Below are positions 1-8,734 of a stretch of DNA of 31,932 nucleotides, piece by piece (the first letter of the stretch is position 1; every line of letters begins with the position of its first letter). Source of the stretch: Oehlia diaphana (lineage: Eukaryota > Glomeromycota > Glomeromycetes > Glomerales > Glomeraceae); contig QZLH01000072.1 in assembly GCA_003833135.1 (NCBI GenBank), positions 110,420 to 142,351 of the forward strand, read 5' to 3'. The notes below the pieces were generated by a model. The model was not told the DNA's origin. It did not search any database and saw only the letters and a program-made list of their open reading frames with translations. A program made the translations under genes and the position numbers.

Positions 1-1185
1 TTTTTTGATACTTCAGCTGCTGTTGGTCTTTTTTCTGGATCAGAATGCCAACAATCTTTCATTAAATCAATATAACCTTCAGGTGTATTTGTAATAATTG
101 GTGGACGTAAACCATCACATATTTCAATTATTAGTTCTGTATTATGATTTCTATCCCAAAAAGGTCTTCTTCCTATCATTAACTCCCACATAATCATTCC
201 AAAACTATATATATCTGAAGCTTTGGTATACTTTTTTCCTTGTAAAACCTCTGGTGCAACATAAGGAATTATGCCATAAGTGTTGTCTTCTTCATTATCA
301 TTATTATCGTCATTTTCTGCTGCTGATTTACTTGTTCCTAAATCACTTATTTTTGCATAGCCTTTTAAAAGGATATTTCCACTATGTAAATCTCGATGTA
401 TAATATTTACATTATGAATGCTACTAAGTCCAATTATAATATCTTCTAATCTTCGTAACTTATCATACCAATTAATATTAAAAAAATCTCTAGTCACATA
501 ATGTGTCAAATCCGAATTATAATATGGCATAATAAATATAAGATCTTGAGTAATAGGATCTTGAGTAATACCATAATATTCATTAACATGACTAGAAAGA
601 CCGTAAACATTATAACTATTCACACTTGAAGAATAATTATAAAACATCTTAAGCTGAAATAAAAATTTATTTACTTATTATTTGCCTTATATTTAAAGTT
701 TATTAATAAAATTAATATGGAAATTTTACCTCATTTAGCTCTTTTGAAGTAAAATTTTTAGAATTGTTAAGCTTTTTAAGAGCAACTATTTTAGACTTAT
801 TTCGTAAGGAATGTTTTAGAGTGCCATAATCATCAATTTTAGAGTCAATCCAAGTAGCTTTATAAATTTTACTAAAACCTCCTTCACCAATAAGTTCTAT
901 ATTTTCGAATTTTTCATAAGGAACAAATAACATTTTCCCATTTTTTCTAGTATCATTAATTTGAGTATATCTGATAAAATTATCAATAACTTTATTTCCA
1001 CTTTGTATAATTCTTTTTTTTGCAAAGTAACACGTACAGCAAATCTGGGGATTTTTTTTTGAAGGTCTTCTTAATTTATTACATTCACTACATTGCTTTT
1101 TTTTGTATTTTGTCTTAACCTTATTTTGTGTTGGTTGTGCGTCACTTGATAATAATTTATGTCTAATATCTATTGGTTTTTCCAT
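1..1185 (-). CDS. TKL-like protein kinase with N-terminal Cys-x2-Cys zinc-binding motif, copy 1 (3' end outside window)
   Basis: Exon 1 is 1185-730 and exon 2 runs from 653 to the window edge. The intron 729-654 (GTAAAA...TTTCAG) is phase 0. The 369 visible codons have no stop. Residues 32-52 hold C-x2-C...C-x2-C, probably a small zinc ribbon. The kinase domain follows: glycine loop IGEGGFSKIY near 99-108, VALK lysine K137, HRDLHSGN at 238-245, DLG at 256-258 in place of DFG, an Asp/Glu/Asn-rich activation loop, then VAPE near 284-287 and DIYSFGMIMWE. Catalytic Lys, Asp, Asn and metal-binding Asp are present, so activity is expected. The substrate is unknown; TKL-like Ser/Thr kinases of this type are hugely expanded in Glomeromycotina. 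The start is supported by an in-frame TGA upstream and by the same MEK start in copy 2. By analogy with copy 2, the rest of exon 2 and about four short exons lie outside the window. Confidence 0.9.
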
Positions 1186-1290
1186 TATTATTATGACAAT
1201 TCTTTTAAAAATTTTGAACGTTGTAAATGTTCATTTAAATACCTTCAATTTATTAAACTGGAGTTTTTTCAATCAAATTCTTATCCTATT

Positions 1291-1321
1291 TATTATATGC
1301 AATTTCCAATAGAAATTTCCT
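1291..1321 (-). promoter_or_regulatory. Conserved putative core promoter of kinase copy 1
   Basis: On the minus strand this block reads GGAAATTGCATATAATA, about 110 nt before the ATG, and contains a TATA-like CATATAATA. It is preserved at the same distance in copy 2. Recent common ancestry alone could explain the conservation, so a promoter role is an inference. Confidence 0.3.
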
Positions 1322-1359
1322 TAAGTAATCATTAAATGTACAAATATGATATCTCTCGC

Positions 1360-1529
1360 CCCTATAAAAATTTTTATTCGTTATTACTGTAAAAACTCCG
1401 TAAAAATGAGCCTTTCACGGATCCATTCACGGAAAATGTAAATAATTCGGTAAATTCCGAGATATAAGGTTATTAATTCCGGAAATATGGACCTAAGATG
1501 AATATAAAAATGGGTCGACTTTTTTTACA
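1360..1529. mobile_element. MITE with CCCTATAAAAA-type ends, copy A
   Basis: The left end is CCCTATAAAAATTTTT and the right end is TTTTTTTACA, which has lost its last bases compared with the relative at 18633-18820. The whole length aligns with the reverse complement of that relative: shared CTGTAAAAACTC, GATCCATTCAC, GAAAATGTAAATAATT and ATAAGGTTATTAATTCC. It is non-coding and absent from the copy 2 kinase flank. Confidence 0.75.
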
Positions 1530-2101
1530 TGATGTATTCTGTTATCTGTCGTATCTGTTGGGTGATACAACATAGAATAAATTCTAGAAAAAAAAAGAAA
1601 TTTTTTTATTATCTGTCGGTGATACAACATAGAATTAAATTCTGGAAAAAAAGAAATTTCTTTTTTTTGTTTATTTTTATGTACAACATCAACCAATCAA
1701 CTAAAACAAGTCTTGATAATTTAAGAGGATGGAAATCGTTCTTAATGTTAACGTTATCTTATTTTGTAGGAATTCGATATCATGAGTTGAGAGATAAAAC
1801 TTTGGAAATTAATGTTCGGAACTTTTAAGTAAAGCTATATTAAAAAACCGGAGCGATCATTGAATATTCGATTAATTCACATTTGATCAATTTGTGACGA
1901 TATTGATCACTCGTTCTTATTTTAGCTCTGACAAATATTAAAATTAATAAAGAAATATTTAGTATAACATATAATTATTGCAAATAATTTATATTATATC
2001 GGTAAAAAAAAATGCCTTGTGGGAATTAATAGCAACTACGAATTCCCCTTCCACATTAAAAGACAATATAATATACAGTTTATAAAAATCTTAATTCTGC
2101 A

Positions 2102-2349
2102 TAACCTGGGTTAAATCATCCCCCTATAAATTTTATATTTTTATATTTTACTTGATTTTTTTGCGATTATTTTTTTTAAAAAATTTTCAAAAAAAAAAAA
2201 AAAAAAATTATTTGTTATTCATATAGATTTTATTTATTTGGACATTTTTTTGACAATGTCTCTTACGTTTAAATTTGGGCAAAATTATATAATTATATAA
2301 AATTGATTTCTAGTAGGTTAAATCGCTCAGGTTAAATCACCCCGGGTTA
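2102..2349. mobile_element. 248-bp insertion with TAACCYGGG inverted ends
   Basis: It begins TAACCTGGGTTAAATC and ends with CCCGGGTTA, so the short inverted ends differ at one base. GGTTAAATC recurs inside near the right end. The copy 2 flank is continuous here: TTAATTCTG joins almost directly to AATTAAATCAATTATTTAG at about 6161-6188, giving an empty site. No coding potential; the superfamily is unknown. Confidence 0.6.
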
Positions 2350-2595
2350 AAATTAGTCTTATACTTATTAATAAATCAATTATTTAGCTAATTATACGTT
2401 ATAAAGTGAATAACATTAATAAAAAAATATTTTACTTACCTATCCGATCCAATATCGCATATTTCAAAATCCCAGTCTTCAAACGAAACCTTTGATACGT
2501 CATTCTAATCTTTAACGTGTCCTTTTGAAGGTTTTCTGATAGTTTCAAGTCTTCAAAGACCGAACTCTTCATATATTTACTCAATAATTTCTACA

Positions 2596-3522
2596 ATACA
2601 AATATGAGCGGATTTTTTTCTGGTGAAATATTCGTTTCTCATACATGCAGTACAGTACAGTATATAGGATATCTGGATATACAAAATAATTTAAATATAT
2701 GGTTTGATTATTGTCCGTGTTGTTTGATTTTGAAAATGCGTCATTATTTTTAATATTTGCCAATACTTTAAGAAAAAAAATTTTAGGGTGTCCTGTACAT
2801 CAATTTCCGATAGATAGAAAATTCTTATTAATAAGTTTAGACAACGATAAATAATTGTATAACCGAAATTTATTGTAAATTTGAAAATTTTCCTCGATAA
2901 TTAATTACAGTCACGAGCATCTTCCAAATTTCTCATTATCTGTCAGATGAAAATTTTTTTTGATTTAAATCGCGTAATGCAAATTTTGATTGGTTTATAT
3001 TTCATTTAAATCGTAAGTAATATTGTACATTATAAATAAAGCATATCCCTATAAAAAAATATTGTCCAAACACTGTTCGGTTTTTTGTTCGGAAAATCGA
3101 CCCCGTTCCGAACATTTACTGGACATTCATCATGATATTGTACATTTTTTATGTGGTAAAAATTCTCAATCCCCGCATCTTGTATTAAATTGTAACAAAT
3201 ATTGTATAATAACGTGCGAGTGTACGCAAAATTGAACAAACATTTTTATAGGGTATATATTAAATTTTATTTAGTTATTATCGATATCCATTTTATTAAT
3301 CGTTCATATAGTAAGTACTGTTAATAAATATATATGTAGAAAATTATAACTCATAATAGTAAATAACAAAATATTTATAATAACTGAATATGAAATAAAT
3401 TAAATAAATTTGGCATCAAAAAGTACTAAATATCAAAATTGATTTCGGTAGTAATATACTCTATAAAATTAAGTTAAAATGTACATATTAGATTGTAAAT
3501 TAAATATTGTTAATTGTTATAT
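2596..3522. other. Spacer between the two kinase genes
   Basis: AT-rich and without a convincing gene. It contains the inverted-repeat element at 3047-3253. A 60-aa frame at 2581-2763 and two overlapping 70-aa frames at 3023-3239 on opposite strands show no domain. Confidence 0.6.
3047..3253. mobile_element. 207-bp MITE with perfect CCCTATAAAA terminal inverted repeats
   Basis: The left end is CCCTATAAAAAAATATTG and the right end is TTTTTATAGGG. The outer 11 bases pair exactly, with weaker pairing further in (TTGTCCAA against TTGTTCAA). Flanks are GCATAT and TATATA, compatible with a short TA-type target duplication. The interior holds a small hairpin GTTCGGA...TCCGAAC and is unlike the elements at 1360 and 18633, so only the ends are shared. 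Confidence 0.65.
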
Positions 3523-5337
3523 CTACGTACCATCATTAAATTGTTTAGGATTCATGTCGATATCAAGTTCAAGTTCTTTTGTAGCGTAATCTAAATAAAA
3601 AATATATATATAAATTCTACTATGAAAAATATATATGAAAAAAAACTATTACTATTACTATTATTTTCGTCTTCAATTGGTTTAATCTTTTTATTACTTG
3701 TACCTAAAAAATATTTTTTTAAATTAATAAACATTAGTTTTTTACAATAATGAAAATTTTCCGTACCATTGTTAAAGCTGTCTCCGCCTTCAAGCTCTCT
3801 TTTATCTTAAAAAAAAGTATATGTAATGCCGTTAATAATAGTTCAAATGAAATAAATTATATCGAATGAACAAATAATTACCATTAGAATTTCTTTGGTA
3901 AAAACCAAGTTGATCTAGTTGAACGAAAGTTAAAATTATTTAATTTTATATTATGAAAAAATAAAAAATACGAATTACTTACTAAGTTTTAAAGTAATAC
4001 TAGATTGGCTTCTTAAACTTCTTGTAGAAGCTGCGGATTTTATCATACCACTTAAATATCTACTCTTATATATGGCATCAGGATTATTTGTTGTTACAGG
4101 TCCAATGTCAGATGATTCTATAACCTTAGTCCTATTTAACCGATCTTTATAATATAATTTCTCAATTTTATTTGATAATTCGTCTGCTGTTGACCTTTTT
4201 TCTGGATCAGAATGCCAGCATTCTTTCATTAAATCAATATAACCTTCAGGTGCATTTGTAATAATTGGTGGACGTAAACCATCACATATTTCAATTATAA
4301 GTTCTGTATTATGATTTCTATCCCAAAAAGGTCCATTAACTCCCACATAATCATTCCAAAACTATATATATCTGAAGCTTTGGTATACTTTTTTCCTTGT
4401 AAAACCTCTGGTGCAACATAAGGAATTATGCCATAAATGTTGTCTTCTTCATTATCATTAGTATTATCGTCATTTTCTGTTGCTGATTTACTTGTTCCTA
4501 AATCACTTAATTTTGCTTTTTTACCAGGAAAAAAGCCATCGAAATTACCTATAAGAATATTTCCACTATGTAAATCTCGATGTAAAATATTTACATCATG
4601 AATTTTTGCAAGTCCATTTATAATGTCTTGCAATCTTAGTATCTTATTAAACCAATTAATATTAAAAAAATCTCTAGTCACATAATGTGTCAAATCCGAA
4701 TCATAATATGGCATAATAAATATAAGATCTTGAGTAACATCTTGAGTAATACCATAATATTGATTGACATAACTAGAATTACTGTAAATATTAAGAATCC
4801 TCTCACTTAAAGAATAATGATAAAACATCTTGAGCTGAAATAAAAATTTATTAATTTAAACTATTTGTCTCATATTTTCAAAGTTTATTAATAAAATTAA
4901 TATGAAAATTTTACCTCATTTAGTTCTTTTGAAGTAAAATTTTTAGAATAGTTAAGCTTTTTAAGAGCAACTATTTTAGACTCATTTCGTAAGGAATGAT
5001 CTAGAGTACCAATACTAGAAATTTTAGAGTCAATCCAAGTAGCTTTATAAATTTTACTAAAACCTCCTTCACCAATAAGTTTTATATTTTCGAATTTTTC
5101 ATAAGGAACAAATATCATTTTCCCATTATTTTTGTTAGGATAATTAGTATGAGTATATCTGATAAAATCATCAATAACTTTATTTCCACTTGGTAAAATT
5201 CTTTTTTTTGCATGATAACAAGTATAACAAATCTGATGGTTTTCGAAAGGTGTTCTTATTTTATTACATTCATCACATTTCTCCTTTTCGTATTTTATTG
5301 ATGAAAATTTATGTCCAATATCTGTTGATTTTTCCAT
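3523..5337 (-). pseudogene. TKL-like protein kinase, copy 2, frameshifted by a 10-nt deletion
   Basis: Tandem paralogue of the gene at 1-1185. Deduced exons are 5337-4915, 4834-3983, 3914-3882, 3805-3767, 3703-3659 and 3590-3523, with introns of 80, 68, 76, 63 and 68 nt. All have GT-AG ends and compatible phases; the stop is TAG at 3523-3525. The N-terminus keeps CDEC...CYTC. The kinase part keeps IGEGGFSKIY, VALKK, HRDLHSGN, SDLG and VAPE. After MIMWELM, copy 1 has ATAGGAAGAAG where this copy has a single G (near 4333), so the frame breaks before PFWDRN and a stop follows at 4295. The correct frame resumes and continues into the C-terminal tail. Without the deletion the exon phases match perfectly, so the break is recent or an assembly error. 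If expressed, the product would lose the C-terminal part of the C-lobe. The upstream frame to 5427 is not used, by comparison with copy 1. Confidence 0.85.
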
Positions 5338-6452
5338 TATTATTACGACAATTTTTTTAAAAATTTTGAACGTTGTAAATGTCCATTTAAATACCTTCAA
5401 TTTATTAAACCCGGATTTTTTTTTCAATCAAATTCTGTATCCTATTATATGCAATTTCCGATAGAAGTTTCCTTAATAATCATTAAATGTACAAATATGT
5501 ACTGTAGAATGCAATAAAATTCGAAATCGAAATCTCTCTTCTTTGATGGATTTCCTAATTGTAGTTATAGCATTTGAGGATCCCAAATTTCTTTGTATTT
5601 CTTATTATCTGTTGGCTGATACAAAGAATTAATGGAAAAAAAAGAAATTTCTTTTTTTTTTTGTGTAAATTTTGTTTAATGTATTTTTATGCATAACATC
5701 AGCTGATTATCAAACGTATTTTTTTTATTTACTCTTGTTAATTTTTTTCTCAAATTTCAAAATCAAACAACTAAAGTAAGTTTTGATGCTTTTGGGAAAT
5801 GGAATCATTCTTAATGTTAACGTCGCCTTTATTTTGTAAAAATTCGACACCAAAGAGTCTGGAGACAAAACTTTGGAAATAAAGTTAGGAACTTTTAAGT
5901 AAAGCTATATTAAAATGCCTAAAAAACCGGTAACCGATCATCGAATGTTCGATTGATTGATTCGATTTGTATGTAAGTTTTTTTTTTTTTCGATCATCGA
6001 TCACTCGTTCTTATTTAGCTCTGACAGATAATTGAGGAATATTATAACATATTAATAATTATTATATCACTAAAAAAAAAAAATGCTTTGTAGAAATTAT
6101 AGCAATTACCTTCCCCTTCCATGTTGACTCGTATACGCGGTAATATAACTTATAAAATCTTAATTCTGGTAGAATTAAATCAATTATTTAGTTAATTTGT
6201 ACCATATCACGAGGTATTTTAACGCAATATTATACGTTAAATAAAATGAATAACCTTTATAAAACATATTTTACCTAATTATCTTTGCCTAATTATCCAA
6301 TATCCAATCTTTAAACGAAACCTTTAATGTGTCATTCTAATCTTTAACAAGTTTCTTCTAAAGGTTTGTTGATAATTTAATTTCAATTCTTCAAAGAACT
6401 GTACGATACAATTCGAATTCCTCTCTCTATATATAGTTACACAACAATTTTT
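5338..6452 (-). repeat. 5' flank of kinase copy 2, paralogous to 1186-2595
   Basis: Collinear with the copy 1 flank but without its two insertions, so it serves as the empty-site reference. About 90 bases around 5490-5580 have no clear partner in copy 1, which carries its MITE there. No gene is seen. Confidence 0.75.
5444..5472 (-). promoter_or_regulatory. Conserved putative core promoter of kinase copy 2
   Basis: Same block as at 1291-1321: GGAAATTGCATATAATAGG on the minus strand, about 110 nt before the ATG at 5337. Function is inferred only from position and the TATA-like core. Confidence 0.3.
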
Positions 6453-8734
6453 ACCTTTAACCACAATAAAATTTAGTGTATTACGGTAATATTATAGGCG
6501 GAATTTCAATTGGAACTAAATAAGTAATAATTTTTTTTTAATAATTTTACTTTTATATAAAGAAAATACAGGATGTACCCCAAGACGCGGTTCAGATGGA
6601 TAAAATCGAAAAAAGAAATCACATTTTTATTTTTTTAATATCTCTTGATGTGACATGAACAATTTAGTATATATTCGGGATATAATAATAATAATAATAA
6701 ATAATAATAATAAATAATAAATAATTTTATTTTTTTTTAGGAACCATTAAGTAAAATCATGAGAAATAATTTCATCAAATAATTTTTACTAGAAATGAAT
6801 ATATTAAAGGCGTTTAAATAAATAAAGGATTTATATTTAGGAACATTCTGAAAATTCTATAACAAGTAATTTGGCTTACTGGTTTCAGTCACAAGAATAA
6901 CAAACAAAAAAAGTAATTTTTTTTTTTAAATAATAAAATATCAATTACACAAAAAGTTTTTTTTAACTTGTTAAAAAAAATATTTGTGATATTGTGATTT
7001 TACAAAAAAAAAAAAGAATTTTTTTTTTTTCTTTTTTTCAAAAAAACGAGTTTTTTCTGAAACCTAGATACAAAAAAAGTTTCAGAACTAAATACCTAAA
7101 ATAATTTCAAGGTTTTAGGACTAGATTTTTTAATGTATTATATTGGATAAAAACTTTAGTTGTTTCAGATAACTTGTATTGGAGTTATCCGTTATCGGAA
7201 TTATCGATAATAGTTTTATATTTATTATATAATAAATACAAATTATATCTTATTAAATTTTTAATTTGGAGTTTTATTTCTGCAGTAATGCTTCTCATTG
7301 TAGAAAAAAAAAAAATTAATAATAATAATAAATAAATGTTTCTTTAAAAAGGAAAAATATTTTAAAAATAAATTTCTTTATTCCATCCTTTTTTTTAGAA
7401 CAAATACTTATTGTATAAATTAAATTTAAATTGCTCAATAAAATGTTTGAAAGAACAATATATACCGGGTAGATTAACTTATGGGAATATATTACTAGAT
7501 ATAGTAAATCATTGATTTCTAATGCGCGAAGATTTTCTTTGTTGAAAAAAGAACCATAATAATTAATAACTGAACAAGTAAAATTAAAGGTTAACATTCC
7601 AAACATGAGAGAAGAATTTTTAAATTATTATTTAATTTAAATTTTATAATACTGTATATAAATTATAAATCGTTAAAGATATTGGTAACTTCTTAGAAAA
7701 TTATTATATATTCCGACCTTGTCATACTTAAACAAAATAACATGCGCCATCCTTTTTCTATAGAGCAGAAAAAATGTACTTTTTTTTGTTTACAATAATT
7801 TTGATAGCTTTATTGGCTTTTTATTGGTTGGTTATTTGAAAAATATGAGAAAGAAAATAAAAGACACTTTTTATTTTATACCCTTTAATGGTTGGTAATT
7901 TGCCATTAATCACTAATACAGTAAGATTATGAACCTTCCTTTTATAAATTATATGACAAAATCATATCAGTGATAATTATATGGTCAAACCCAATAAATT
8001 AACTAACTGAAAAAAAAGTAATATCAAAAATATTACAATTGTCATGTCTAATAAAGATTACTCTGTATTATTGTTCTAATGCGTTCTAAACTTTGATTAG
8101 AAATAAATAATGTAATAATGTATAAACTTTTAGATCCTTTTAAACCCATTCAACTTTCTAAATTACAGTATAATTCCAAATTCCAACGTGGGCAAATATC
8201 CATAGAATCTTAACTTTTATCAAAATGTATATATATTTTTTTGCACTATGTTTTTTTTTCGCGAAAAAAAAAATGGTTTTATATTCAAATTTGGTCATAC
8301 TTAACATACTTTTTTAGAAAAATTCAAACATGATCGAATACTTGTTGAAAATAACAAATAATAAAGATTATCAATTTAATGTAATTTATGTAATTAACAA
8401 TTTAGGTAATTATTTAATTAACTTTTATTCCCAAAATCTCGTTACGAAATCTCTATGATATTTCTAAATTTGGACATCGCATTACTATTTATGTTATTTC
8501 GCAATATGACATCATTATAAAATTAAAAGAAATTTATTTATATTACCCACAAAAAAAAAATAATAATTTGCGAAATATACATAATATACAAGTAAGGAAA
8601 AGTAATTATTAATGTAAAAAAACTATCTAAATAAAAAAAATATTGTCCATTTTTAATTAGGTGTATATATATACAATATAAATATATATAGAATATATAT
8701 ACAATTTTTTTTTTTTTTTTATAATAATAATCTA
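6453..8734. other. AT-rich intergenic spacer
   Basis: Homopolymer A and T runs and an imperfect ATAATAA microsatellite at about 6679-6728. A 96-codon minus-strand frame at 7316-7606 and a 21-codon hydrophobic frame at 7774 have no recognisable domain or conserved partner. Nothing else stands out. Confidence 0.6.
6679..6728. repeat. ATAATAA microsatellite
   Basis: Repeated ATA/AATA triplets and quadruplets over about 50 bases. Confidence 0.8.

Larger units (their letters stand above)
1186..2595 (-). repeat. 5' flank of kinase copy 1, paralogous to 5338-6452
   Basis: Blocks align collinearly with the copy 2 flank. Examples are the sequence just before the ATG, 1681-1850 with 5690-5940 (shared AAAGCTATATTAAAA), 2010-2060 with 6070-6120 (CCCCTTCCA), and 2480-2560 with 6310-6400 (ACGAAACCTTTRAT, CATTCTAATCTTTAAC). 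Similarity fades near 2595/6452. Two insertions, 1360-1529 and 2102-2349, are absent from the copy 2 flank. No gene is seen here; short reading frames in this stretch are AT-rich noise. Confidence 0.75.

Noticed and set aside
5338..5427. N-terminal extension of 30 residues on kinase copy 2
   Set aside because: Copy 1 has an in-frame TGA in the matching stretch, so the shared MEK start is preferred.
7316..7606. 96-codon minus-strand frame
   Set aside because: AT-rich, ends in a Tyr run from a microsatellite, no domain, no sign of splicing to other exons.
7774..7839. 21-codon hydrophobic plus-strand peptide starting MYFFLFTII
   Set aside because: Too short, and hydrophobic codons are expected in T-rich DNA; no supporting context.
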